Source of the DNA: JBAZOJ01 sp041648755
Lineage (GTDB): Bacteria; Planctomycetota; B143-G9
Direction: 5' to 3'
DNA length: 10,622 nucleotides
Assembly: GCA_041648755.1 (NCBI GenBank)
Contig: JBAZOJ010000128.1
Coordinates: forward strand, 1 to 10,622
Made by a program: the position numbers and the translations under genes. Below the pieces are notes generated by a model. It was not told where the DNA came from. It did no database searches and saw only the letters and a list, made by a program, of their open reading frames with translations. Of this stretch, positions 1-6,662 are shown one piece after another; within the stretch, counting starts at the first letter, position 1, and every line of letters starts with the position of its first letter.

Positions 1-131
1 GCCTCAGGCGGACCACGTGCCCTGGCGCATTATCCCGGCACCCCACATGACAACGCAAACAGACCTGATTCTGCGACTTCGTCCGGGCTGTTGGCTCAGC
101 TACAGACGACGGACGACAGACGACAGACTGG
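1..131. repeat. Dispersed intergenic repeat, copy 1 (tandem with copy 2)
   Basis: Positions 1-108 recur at 177-284 with only two mismatches (53/229 and 104/280), so the two copies lie in tandem with a 176-bp period. The 3' part (78-128) also matches 1679-1729 with three mismatches. It ends in 7-bp tandem units starting at 105: GACGACG, GACGACA, GACGACA, then a partial unit. The copy may begin before the window, because a palindrome at the start of copy 2 is cut at position 1. I see no transposase and no coding evidence. A GTG-initiated frame is open through it, but the same peptide appears in both copies, so I read that as a repeat artefact. Confidence 0.85.
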
Positions 132-143
132 CTTCACTGGCAT

Positions 144-158
144 CGGCCTGCCAGGCCG
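144..158. repeat. Palindrome within the tandem repeat unit
   Basis: CGGCCTG (144-150) and CAGGCCG (152-158) are perfect 7-bp inverted arms around one central base, followed by TTCTTCG. It lies in the spacer between repeat copies 1 and 2. It could fold as a short hairpin in RNA. The T-rich run after it is too broken to call a terminator confidently. Confidence 0.6.
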
Positions 159-168
159 TTCTTCGTAG

Positions 169-198
169 GGGCATCCGCCTCAGGCGGACCACGTGCCC
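169..198. repeat. Nested palindrome at the start of repeat copy 2
   Basis: TCCGCCT (174-180) and AGGCGGA (182-188) are perfect 7-bp arms around a single C. An outer GGGCA (169-173) and TGCCC (194-198) can extend the stem across a bulge. This REP-like or MITE-like palindrome marks the left end of copy 2. The same sequence, cut by the window edge, starts copy 1 at position 1, so the palindrome is a normal part of the repeated unit. Confidence 0.6.
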
Positions 199-319
199 TG
201 GCGCATTATCCCGGCACCCCACATGACATCGCAAACAGACCTGATTCTGCGACTTCGTCCGGGCTGTTGGCTCAGCTACGGACGCCAGACGCCGTCTTCA
301 TCGCCCTCTTGCCCTCCGC
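177..319. repeat. Dispersed intergenic repeat, copy 2
   Basis: Positions 177-284 match 1-108 with two mismatches. After the shared core the 7-bp tract is shorter and degenerate (GACGCCA then GACGCCG from 281). The copy continues to TCTTGCCCTCCGC at 307-319, which recurs exactly at 1763-1775 after copy 3. It lies about 100 bp before the favoured start of the first gene. Together with copy 1 and the stretch up to 420 it fills the gene-free left end of the window. I see nothing else supportable in that stretch. Confidence 0.8.
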
Positions 320-420
320 TCAAAACAGTAGTACGATATGTCTGCAGGCTGATAGGCCCGATGCTGCGATGTTCTTTGGTCTCTCGGTTCTTGTCTCGAT
401 TATGGGCCGAAGCATCGAAA

Positions 421-1581
421 GTGAGTCTGGAAGTGAGAGCAAAAGCACTCCGCGCACTGAATGTCGTGATTTCCATCTTTGCACTCTTGCTGGCCTGCAC
501 CTTCGCCAGGGGTGAGCCTCGTGTGGAATTGACGGTCTTGACGCTCCCCGAGGAGGTCAAGTCAGCCGACTGGGTGTACAACCTTGGCGATATCCTCCTT
601 GTCAACGAGCTTGAACAGTGCATGCTCAGGGCGTTTGGTCTCCCAAAGGGCGATTTCCTCTGGAAGAGGTATATATCCAAGTATGAAAACCTGTACGAGA
701 TTCAGGGCACCCTCTACTTGCATACGGCCGGAGATCTCATCCGTCTTGACCCTAAGACTGGAAAGGCACTGTGGACGCAGACTGATGTCGGTGGCCTCGC
801 TGCCCAATTGGGCGGAAGAGTAGCAGGTGACCCAAGTACTGTAACTGTCCTCGGAATGTCGCAGATTGTGTTCTTGCGGAGCACAAATGGAGAGGTGCTG
901 AGCAAGACGGCATTCAGTTTCTCTGATGTAAGCAGGGGCTTTGCCCTATGCAAAGGAGAGGCGATCGCGGTCTACGAACGAAACGTGCGTGAACATGTAG
1001 TGAGAAACCTGCGAGTTGAGCGTGTGCGCGTGGACAAGCCAGATGTTGTGCTTGGCAAAGGCTACTCGTTGTACGAGATGAAATTGCCATTTGCCGTGTA
1101 TCCGGGCAATGTCTTCAGTATTGACGTCACAGACGGGTGGACCACTCTGCTCTCGGACTTTGCTCTCTTTGGTCTGAATGAGAAAGGCGAAATGGCCGTT
1201 GCGAGGAGTCTTCTGCACCAGCGAGGCACAGTAGTTTCCAGGGACGGATGGAAATCTGTTGATTGGGGTGATGAGGGCAAAGTCCGTATGACCTACGTCA
1301 AACGCGACGGAACGCCCGACGAGAATGTCTTCGTGGCAAGTGATGCAACGGCGACTGTCGGTGGCGACGGTTTCGCTGTGACGTTTGCGGATGAGCGGAG
1401 GTCTCTGAAAATGTGGGATCTTCGAAGTTGGCCTCCGGCGAAAATCGGCGAATGTGTCGCTGAGCCCGCGTATGCCCAGGCCACGATCTGGGAGGGCCGC
1501 CACTGGAACGGTGCGACATGCATCCTTGCCGGAAAATCCAATGGTCGGATTCTCATCTACCTGCTCAAGGTCATTCCCTGA
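421..1581 (+). CDS. Exported PQQ-like beta-propeller protein, unknown function
   Basis: I do not recognise a specific family. With the GTG at 421 the protein is 386 aa. It starts with a basic stretch and a hydrophobic core (about residues 14-30) that ends near LLAC at Cys26, a weak lipobox, so it is probably secreted or lipid-anchored. Residues about 91-119 carry a PQQ/propeller-type blade: paired strands, then GDLIRLDPKTGKALW. A second similar turn (FLRSTNGEVLSK) is near residues 150-162. The rest is beta-rich with WD-like turns (MWDLRSW near the C-terminus). The frame is open back to a GTG at 193, but that part runs through repeat copy 2. An ATG at 361 is an alternative start, though it gives a long pre-signal region. 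No start has a clear ribosome binding site. The protein probably provides a binding or scaffold surface in the envelope; no catalytic motif is visible. Confidence 0.7.
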   Translation: MSLEVRAKALRALNVVISIFALLLACTFARGEPRVELTVLTLPEEVKSADWVYNLGDILLVNELEQCMLRAFGLPKGDFLWKRYISKYENLYEIQGTLYLHTAGDLIRLDPKTGKALWTQTDVGGLAAQLGGRVAGDPSTVTVLGMSQIVFLRSTNGEVLSKTAFSFSDVSRGFALCKGEAIAVYERNVREHVVRNLRVERVRVDKPDVVLGKGYSLYEMKLPFAVYPGNVFSIDVTDGWTTLLSDFALFGLNEKGEMAVARSLLHQRGTVVSRDGWKSVDWGDEGKVRMTYVKRDGTPDENVFVASDATATVGGDGFAVTFADERRSLKMWDLRSWPPAKIGECVAEPAYAQATIWEGRHWNGATCILAGKSNGRILIYLLKVIP

Positions 1582-1970
1582 AGCACGGATAAGGGGCTCC
1601 GATCTGCGCCATGCATGGCAAGACCGGCCGCCCCGGCGAGCCTCAGCGAGTGCTCACCTTTCAAGGGGATGCTGGGCATTCGCCCTGGCTGTTGGCTCAG
1701 CTACGGACGACGGACGACAGACGACAGACGGGCATTGGAGATTCCTCATTCATCATTGCTCATCTTGCCCTCCGCAGGCGCGGCGACTTGTCCTCCAGAG
1801 GCCTGGCGAAGGAGGGTGTTCATTTCTCGTTGGCCTCCTGCTTGGCTTCAATGCTCCCCTCTTGCGCCACTCGCAAACGCTTAGTAGGATAGCCGCATGG
1901 GGAAGCCTTGGAAGGCCTCTCCACTAACACGTCGGCCCTTGTTACTCCGTTGCGGGTGGCCTGTGATGAA
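1582..1970. other. Intergenic region with repeat copy 3
   Basis: This 389-bp gap holds repeat copy 3 (1679-1775, listed separately) and no convincing gene. CCTCC (1792-1796) can pair with GGAGG (1811-1815). Open frames cross the region, but none has a recognisable product or a good ribosome binding site. I could not identify a promoter or terminator. Confidence 0.6.
1679..1775. repeat. Dispersed repeat copy 3 with heptad tandem tract
   Basis: Positions 1679-1729 match 78-128 of copy 1 with three mismatches. From 1706 the sequence can be read in an unbroken 7-bp register for ten units to 1775: GACGACG, GACGACA, GACGACA, GACGGGC, ATTGGAG, ATTCCTC, ATTCATC, ATTGCTC, ATCTTGC, CCTCCGC. The first units share GACGAC and the middle ones share ATT. 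TCTTGCCCTCCGC at 1763-1775 is also found after copy 2 at 307-319. The copy sits about 200 bp before the next gene, as copy 2 sits before the first gene. This resembles the heptanucleotide short tandem repeats known from cyanobacterial intergenic regions, without implying common origin. Confidence 0.8.
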
Positions 1971-3293
1971 ATGGTGAAGTCAATGGCCGGACTAAGTGGC
2001 AGAGGCGCCATTAGACTGAAAAAAATGATCGGCCTGCTGATCGCTGTGGGCCTCATTTCGCTTCTCTACGTGGGCACGGTCCATCTCGTTCAGCAGCACT
2101 GCACCTCAGTGCTCTCAGGGATTAGGACAATGAATACTGACGATCCCGCCCCATGGGAAGGTCTCGCTGCCCAAATTGAGGGGCTTCAGTTCTGGGTCTT
2201 TCTCCCGCCATGCCGGGATCCAATAAAGCAGTGCGTCTCTGAGGCGGCAGAGACGGCATACCAGCATTGTGTTGTCCAGGCACAGAATGTCGTGAAGAAG
2301 TGCTTGGAGGGGAAGTATCGTGAGTCACGTTTCCCATTGTTGAGACTCGTGATGTCTGCGTTGCGGTTCCGACCTCCCGGGGCAGGCGACCGCAGTGGAG
2401 CGTGGCGATGCATCTACGATGGCGATCTGTCTCTAAGCCTTTACGCAGAAAATGACATTGTTGCGTTTGTGCGAAACGGAGACGTCTCGATATGGCGCAT
2501 GCGTGATGCCAGCGGGAACTTCAGCCTCCGCGAATCTGAACGGGAACCTGTGGTCATACGAGGCATTTCCTGTGCACAGGTATTATCCATTAACGGAACC
2601 GAACTGCGATACATCAGCCTTGACCGGAAGGTCATGAAATGCAGCACGGATACAAAGGTCGTCGTGCCGCTTGATTTGGGTATCCCCGGCCGGATCGCGA
2701 GGCTCAAAATACACACTGCGGTGACCGAGGATGGTATGGCATGGATCACGTCAGACGACCCTCGCAAGGGGAGGCTGCCGGAGATCTCAAATGCGTTTGA
2801 CTGTGCATTCCGCGAATATCGGTACTCCTTTATTGAGGCAAATGGTGACTTCAAGGCTTGTGGCTTTGTCAAGTCGTGCTCCTTGAGCGGACATGGGGAC
2901 GACTCGACAAAAGCACCGCGGAAGTTCTGGGAACATGGTGTCTCAATTGACGGCACTGGCTTGGCGATGTACCTCTTCCGCCGTGAGGAACCCCTTCTTT
3001 GCTGGACTCGCGGGCCGAGTTTTGAGGATCGTGATATCCCGGTCAAAGTGCAGTTGGCCTGTACATGGGCGAACGCATACGCCCTTCTCGCAGACGGGAG
3101 CATCATGGGAACGCCCAAGAATTCTCCGTTTTTCCACCCAATTGAGTCGCCGTTCCGCTTCGTGTCAGTCGCGGGCGGATATCACTCCCAGAAACTCGAG
3201 CACATTTTCTATCTCGCTGCGGTTCGTGAAGATGGCAAGTTGATGATCCACGATGGTTCGACTTGGGTAGAGATTGGCCAAGTACCGCAGTAG
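1971..3293 (+). CDS. Membrane-anchored RCC1-like beta-propeller protein, unknown function
   Basis: From the ATG at 1971 the protein is 440 aa. A basic RLKK precedes one hydrophobic segment (about residues 19-37, MIGLLIAVGLISLLYVG), so it is a signal anchor or uncleaved signal with the bulk outside the cytoplasm. A Cys-containing helical region follows. The second half is beta-rich. Near the C-terminus two RCC1-like motifs are visible: LACTWANAYALLADGSIMGT (about 361-380) and VSVAGGYHS...AAVREDGKLMIHDG (about 397-428). These fit the RCC1 pattern of a conserved AGG-x-H turn followed by DG and a strand. A full seven-blade propeller cannot be shown by eye. The frame is open upstream to a TTG at 1908, and an ATG at 2025 just before the membrane segment is another possible start; none has a clear ribosome binding site. 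Size, topology and position parallel the preceding propeller gene, so the two may act in the same envelope process; partner and ligand are unknown. Confidence 0.65.
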   Translation: MVKSMAGLSGRGAIRLKKMIGLLIAVGLISLLYVGTVHLVQQHCTSVLSGIRTMNTDDPAPWEGLAAQIEGLQFWVFLPPCRDPIKQCVSEAAETAYQHCVVQAQNVVKKCLEGKYRESRFPLLRLVMSALRFRPPGAGDRSGAWRCIYDGDLSLSLYAENDIVAFVRNGDVSIWRMRDASGNFSLRESEREPVVIRGISCAQVLSINGTELRYISLDRKVMKCSTDTKVVVPLDLGIPGRIARLKIHTAVTEDGMAWITSDDPRKGRLPEISNAFDCAFREYRYSFIEANGDFKACGFVKSCSLSGHGDDSTKAPRKFWEHGVSIDGTGLAMYLFRREEPLLCWTRGPSFEDRDIPVKVQLACTWANAYALLADGSIMGTPKNSPFFHPIESPFRFVSVAGGYHSQKLEHIFYLAAVREDGKLMIHDGSTWVEIGQVPQ

Positions 3294-3411
3294 AGTTGGA
3301 CTGGATTAGCACGTGGCATGTCGCCACCTTGGCAGCTACCTGCTGTTCTTGTCTCTTAGGTCGCTTGCAGTTCTCCAGTGGGTGCACGCGCTATCACTAT
3401 AGACAGTGTAC

Positions 3412-3416
3412 AGGGG
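3412..3416 (+). promoter_or_regulatory. Shine-Dalgarno that sets the start of the FGE-like gene
   Basis: AGGGG lies 7 nt before the ATG at 3424. This supports that ATG over the GTG at 3406, which lies upstream of the site, and the GTG at 3418, which would be too close. Confidence 0.65.
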
Positions 3417-3423
3417 TGTGCGG

Positions 3424-5004
3424 ATGATTGCGAAAAGAGGTCTGGTCTGGCTGCTTGTGTTCGCATCAGTGGGTGCGCTGGTGCTTGGATATGCAGGCAT
3501 TGCCAGCAGGAAATTCTCTATCGAGAAGGCGCCGATTGCCCTTGTACGCGTTGCCGGGGGTTCATTTCGCATGGGCTCCACGAAGCTGTTCTCTTGGCAG
3601 ATTCCGCTGCACGAAGTGGTTGTGGCCGGAGCGTTCTATGTTGGTGCAAGTGAAGTGTCCCAAGCTGAGTATGGTGCCGTGATGGGCTCCAATCCAAGCA
3701 AGTTCAAGGGCGAGACGCGCCCGGTGGAGAACGTCACATGGGAGGAAGCCGATGAGTTCTGTCGACGCCTGACGGCTGCTGAGCAGGGAAAGGGCAATCT
3801 TCCACGTGGTATGGTGTATCGTCTGCCTACCGAGGTTGAATGGGAGTACTGCTGCAGGGCGGGAAGTTCCGCGAAATACTGTTTCGGGGATGACCAGGCA
3901 TTGCTCGGAGATTATGCCAGTTTCCTGGGCAGTTCAAAGGGCACAACATCGGGCGTATTCGCGCGGAAGCCGAACGCATGGGGAGCGTATGAGATGCATG
4001 GAAATGTCAGGGAGTGGTGCCAGGACTTCTGGGCGGATGGGGCCTATTGGGAGCGGGAAGGGAGTGCGAGTCTATCAGGACCTCTGACCGGTTGCTGGAA
4101 AGTGATTCGGGGGGGCTCTTGGCAGTTGGACTTCGATCTTTGTCAATCCGCTGCGCGATTCAAAGGAAGCCCGGACGGATGGCGCAGCGAGGATGTGGGG
4201 TTCCGCGTTGTAGTCGGTCCTGAGACACCTTTGAGGCCTTTCCGCGCTTGCCTGAAGTCCCCACCAGCGAGTGTTGTGATAGGGGATCTTGTAAGAAATG
4301 CTCCCTTCCCGATCGTGGCTGTACCCCCAGGGACATTCTCGATGGGCTCGTCCTCTGGCCATTCGGATGAGAGTCCGGTGCGTACCGTGACGATATCCCG
4401 CCCATTCTGCATCGGTGTAACGGAAATCACCCAAGCCCAATATCGCTCCGTTACAAATGAGAACCGTAGCGATGTGGTTGGGCCTGATATGCCGGCGGTG
4501 AATGTGAGTTGGTCAAATGCCGTGGACTTCTGCAAGGCTCTAACGAGAATGGAACGCGAGATCGGCCATCTCCCGGAAGGAATGGAATACAGGCTGCCAA
4601 CCGAGGCGGAATGGGAGTACTGCTGCAGGTCGGGGAGCACTGGAGCTTTCTCTTTTGGCGACGATCCCGGAATGCTGGGAGATTACGCGTGGTTTTGCGG
4701 CAACATGGGTAACACCCAGAGCCCTGTAGGTAAGAAGAAGCCAAATGCATGGGGCATTTTCGATATGCATGGAAGTGTTGCGGAATGGTGCTACGACTGG
4801 TACGGCCCTTATTCCGTCTCTCCGGGCGTTACTATTGACCCCGTCGGTCCGGCCGAAGGTGAGCAGAGAGTGTTCCGGGGTGGCTCATGGGGAATGGACG
4901 CAGACAGGTGCCGGTGTGCGTGCCGAGAACAGGAATGGCCAAACTTCATCTTTGAGAGCAACGGCTTCCGCGTCGTTCTTGCACCGATTCTCCGTATGCC
5001 GTGA
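3424..5004 (+). CDS. Membrane or exported protein with two tandem FGE-sulfatase (SUMF1-like) domains
   Basis: The product is 526 aa. It has a Sec signal or signal anchor (residues 1-25, basic MIAKRG then a hydrophobic core). Two complete formylglycine-generating-enzyme-like domains follow, at about 41-264 and 295-519. Each has the family landmarks: GG/PG-x-F-x-MGS, RLPTE-EWEYCCR (133-145 and 390-402), MHG-V-EWC (191-199 and 448-456), RGGSW (229-233 and 485-489) and a final GFRVV. In true FGE the copper-binding cysteine pair lies 6 and 11 residues after the Arg of RGGS. Here the first position is Leu in domain 1 and Met in domain 2, while the second Cys is kept in both (Cys240 and Cys496). It is therefore unlikely to be a standard sulfatase-activating oxidase. 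Related domains serve in other oxidations, as in EgtB, or as binding folds. No sulfatase gene is nearby. The domains share stretches of near-identical DNA, pointing to internal duplication. It follows two propeller-protein genes in the same direction after a 130-bp gap. Confidence 0.85.
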   Translation: MIAKRGLVWLLVFASVGALVLGYAGIASRKFSIEKAPIALVRVAGGSFRMGSTKLFSWQIPLHEVVVAGAFYVGASEVSQAEYGAVMGSNPSKFKGETRPVENVTWEEADEFCRRLTAAEQGKGNLPRGMVYRLPTEVEWEYCCRAGSSAKYCFGDDQALLGDYASFLGSSKGTTSGVFARKPNAWGAYEMHGNVREWCQDFWADGAYWEREGSASLSGPLTGCWKVIRGGSWQLDFDLCQSAARFKGSPDGWRSEDVGFRVVVGPETPLRPFRACLKSPPASVVIGDLVRNAPFPIVAVPPGTFSMGSSSGHSDESPVRTVTISRPFCIGVTEITQAQYRSVTNENRSDVVGPDMPAVNVSWSNAVDFCKALTRMEREIGHLPEGMEYRLPTEAEWEYCCRSGSTGAFSFGDDPGMLGDYAWFCGNMGNTQSPVGKKKPNAWGIFDMHGSVAEWCYDWYGPYSVSPGVTIDPVGPAEGEQRVFRGGSWGMDADRCRCACREQEWPNFIFESNGFRVVLAPILRMP

Positions 5005-5012
5005 TGGAGGGT

Positions 5013-5039
5013 CGTTGCTGCCTGACAGCGCGAGCAACG
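5013..5039 (+). other. Hairpin just after the FGE-like gene
   Basis: CGTTGCT (5013-5019) and AGCAACG (5033-5039) form a 7-bp stem with a 13-nt loop, starting 9 nt after the stop codon. No T-tract follows, so it is not a standard intrinsic terminator. It may protect the transcript end or be chance. Confidence 0.35.
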
Positions 5040-5068
5040 GATGAACGTTAGCGATGCCGCGTCGGCCC

Positions 5069-5161
5069 TTACTTCGCTACGAACTTGATCGCCGACTTCT
5101 TCCCTGCTTCGTCAAGCACGGTGTATTCCACCTTGGCGCCGGGATCGAATTTCAGCAAGAA
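5069..5161 (-). pseudogene. Orphan C-terminal tail of a protein gene
   Basis: On the minus strand 30 codons precede a TAA at 5071-5069. They end ...DEAGKKSAIKFVAK after ...KFDPGAKVEYTVL, which reads like a normal beta-rich protein C-terminus with balanced charged residues. An in-frame TAA (5164-5162) sits directly before the first codon. There is no ATG and no ribosome binding site, so the beginning of the gene is missing. I cannot identify the parent protein. A 28-codon peptide from an internal TTG is possible but unlikely. The fragment lies between two blocks of genes that differ in base composition by eye, which suggests a rearrangement scar. Confidence 0.5.
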
Positions 5162-5165
5162 TTAG

Positions 5166-5197
5166 AAATGGCCGCCCCTGTGGGCGGCCGTTTTCTT
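5166..5197 (+). terminator. Strong intrinsic terminator
   Basis: GGCCGCCC (5170-5177) and GGGCGGCC (5182-5189) form a perfect 8-bp GC-rich stem with a CTGT loop, followed by GTTTTCTT. The T-tract is on the + strand side, so it ends rightward transcripts, presumably from the FGE-like gene 165 nt upstream. It separates that region from the next gene, whose leader starts at 5202, leaving very little room for a separate promoter. Confidence 0.8.
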
Positions 5198-5201
5198 CCC
5201 G

Positions 5202-5257
5202 TTGCCAACCGCTCAACTCCGGCGAGAATGCTCTCAATCCCGAACCGGAAGGTTCTC
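5202..5257 (+). promoter_or_regulatory. Duplicated leader, copy A, with Shine-Dalgarno GGAAGG
   Basis: Thirty bases (5202-5231) are identical to 6608-6637, and CCCGAACCGGA (5239-5249) recurs at 6644-6654. Both copies run up to a TTG followed by an Ala codon and a Lys or Arg codon. Here GGAAGG (5247-5252) is 5 nt before TTG 5258. The one-base length difference between copies falls inside this stretch and would break any shared reading frame, so the sequence acts as an untranslated leader rather than coding. It begins with TTGCCA, which could be a -35 element, but I see no good -10. Confidence 0.65.
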
Positions 5258-6544
5258 TTGGCTAAAGCCCTTTCCTTCCTTCTCCTTCTCGGTGCGCTTC
5301 TGTTTCTCTTCTCGGCATCCTATGCGGAGGATGCTACGCCTCCTTCCGGATCCGCCCTTGCCGTGGAAATCTATACCCTCCTTACGACCCCGGTCGATGA
5401 ATATCCCGCCGTGCGCGCACGGGTGCTCGAACGCTGGCGCGGCCGGGAAGCACAACTTGGCGAACTGGCAAACGGGCTCCCGCTTATCTACCGGACAATC
5501 GCGGCCGGGCTTATCGCGGAATTGAGCCATCCCGCGGAGTACGAGCAGATGCGGCGGGATATCCTCTCGAGACTCCAACTCCTTGTGGCCCCGCCGGTAG
5601 TATCCATGACCGAGGCCCTGGATCCTGTGCCGGGATTCAGTTTCAGGAGCAGCCTGACATTTCCAAGCGCCACTGACATAAGAGAATACAAGGAGGATCG
5701 GTCACGTGCTGAGCGCAAGAAGGATGTGGATGAATTGCAGATGCTTGACTACCGCTTTTCGCTTAACGTCCCGGATACGCAGGTAACCGGAGCATTTCTC
5801 GATGAGATGCTCTTCTGCCCGGCGGTCATCGGCGAATACTCCCGTGAGGTGATCGCGAGGATAGGCGAAGAGGGAACCCCGGCGTACGTCGCCTCCCGCG
5901 CGCTAAATCCGCTCTGGGAGATGGCCTCCTGCAAAAAGGAACCCCTGCCCGCGGAACTCGCCCGTGAGGCCGCTCTCAGGTGTCGGCTCATCAACTCGCC
6001 CTTCGCGGTGCTTCAGTTCTTCGATGCTGCCAGGGAGGATCCGAGCCTGATTCCTCTTATGGTGGACCGTTCCGATATGGCGATCCCGTTCATCCCAAAA
6101 TTCGGCTTCCGGAGCGGTGGCCCACCGCCGATTTTGCGCCCGCTGTCGGAGTTCTTCGGTGTGTTTCCGAATCCTTCCCCGTGGATGAAGAAGCATCCCG
6201 CGGAGGCTGAGCAAAACAGGAAGAAGGGCGAGGAGATTCTCAAGCAGGGCATCCAGAAGCCCTGGGAGCTTTTCCCCGGCGAGATCCCACCCTCCGCCGA
6301 ACCCTCCAGCCCGCTCACCACTTTCCCTCGTATGCCGGTTGTCGCCCCGACGAAGACTGTCTCGCTGTCACCTTCCGCGACCCCCGCCGCCTCTCCTGCA
6401 CCCGTGCCGGTGCGCGAGCCCGAACGCGAGCCCGAGCCTGTTCCTCCTCCCTCTCCGGACTGGCTGATTCCCGCCATCATCCTCACCGCAGTGATTCTGC
6501 CCCTCGTCGTCGCCGGCCTGGTCTTTCGCCGGAAGTCCGGATAA
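5258..6544 (+). CDS. Exported protein with proline-rich stalk and C-terminal membrane anchor, unknown function
   Basis: I do not recognise the family. From the TTG at 5258 the product is 428 aa. It begins with a textbook signal peptide (MAKALSFLLLL... ending ASYA before Glu-Asp). A mostly helical body with many Glu, Arg and Ala residues covers about 24-330. A Pro/Ser/Thr-rich low-complexity stretch then ends in EPEREPEPVPPPSPD (about 387-401). One transmembrane segment (about 402-423) and a short basic end, RRKSG, close the protein. The expected topology is a large periplasmic part on a stalk. The PEP-rich motif, helix and basic end loosely recall tripartite C-terminal sorting signals such as PEP-CTERM, but the match is not canonical. 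The TTG is preferred over the in-frame ATG at 5228 and the start at 5054: it has a good ribosome binding site, and the next gene has the same leader and an aligned TTG. A start at 5054 would read through the terminator. Confidence 0.75.
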   Translation: MAKALSFLLLLGALLFLFSASYAEDATPPSGSALAVEIYTLLTTPVDEYPAVRARVLERWRGREAQLGELANGLPLIYRTIAAGLIAELSHPAEYEQMRRDILSRLQLLVAPPVVSMTEALDPVPGFSFRSSLTFPSATDIREYKEDRSRAERKKDVDELQMLDYRFSLNVPDTQVTGAFLDEMLFCPAVIGEYSREVIARIGEEGTPAYVASRALNPLWEMASCKKEPLPAELAREAALRCRLINSPFAVLQFFDAAREDPSLIPLMVDRSDMAIPFIPKFGFRSGGPPPILRPLSEFFGVFPNPSPWMKKHPAEAEQNRKKGEEILKQGIQKPWELFPGEIPPSAEPSSPLTTFPRMPVVAPTKTVSLSPSATPAASPAPVPVREPEREPEPVPPPSPDWLIPAIILTAVILPLVVAGLVFRRKSG

Positions 6545-6569
6545 TCGCCCGATAGCTCTATTCCCAAGG

Positions 6570-6588
6570 GAGCCGGTCCATCCGGCTC
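6570..6588 (+). terminator. Hairpin after the stalk-protein gene, weak terminator
   Basis: GAGCCGG (6570-6576) and CCGGCTC (6582-6588) form a perfect 7-bp stem with loop TCCAT, 26 nt after the stop codon. No clear T-run follows (ACTTCCGTC), so termination may be partial or may need Rho. It separates the stalk-protein gene from the barrel gene, which has its own copy of the leader. Confidence 0.4.
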
Positions 6589-6607
6589 ACTTCCGTCAGC
6601 CAATTAT

Positions 6608-6662
6608 TTGCCAACCGCTCAACTCCGGCGAGAATGCGCACTACCCGAACCGGAGACCCAAC
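6608..6662 (+). promoter_or_regulatory. Duplicated leader, copy B, with Shine-Dalgarno GGAG
   Basis: This is the second copy of the leader at 5202-5257. The first 30 bases are identical, and a further 11-base block matches after a one-base deletion. GGAG (6652-6655) lies 7 nt before TTG 6663. The ATG at 6634, equivalent to the ATG at 5228 in copy A, is out of frame with the barrel gene here. That shows the leader is not translated as part of the protein. Confidence 0.65.

Noticed and set aside
1..319. CRISPR array, suggested by the tandem repeats
   Set aside because: Only two long copies with a 176-bp period, no regular short repeats with unique spacers, and no cas genes.
17..420. Coding frames starting with GTG inside repeat copies 1 and 2, one extending into the first propeller gene
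   Set aside because: Both copies encode almost the same peptide because they are the same repeat. There is no ribosome binding site, and a signal peptide starts well downstream, so the N-terminal extension is likely artefact.
946..1503. Long open frames antisense to the first propeller gene, and similar ones elsewhere (for example 2441-3118 minus, 6013-6603 minus, 6813-7406 minus, 8646-9401 plus)
   Set aside because: They are shadows of well-supported genes on the other strand, with no recognisable motifs or ribosome binding sites.
3313..3327. Small hairpin GTGGC/GCCAC after the RCC1-like gene as a terminator
   Set aside because: The stem is only 5 bp and no T-tract follows.
3365..3403. Possible sigma70 promoter before the FGE-like gene (TTGCAG with TATCAC or TATAGA)
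   Set aside because: Spacing between the elements is 21 bp or more and the -10 candidates are poor, so it is not supported.
5054..5257. N-terminal extension of the stalk-protein gene from 5054
   Set aside because: It would be translated through the minus-strand gene tail and the intrinsic terminator, and would hide a clear signal peptide. The duplicated leader and ribosome binding site support TTG 5258.
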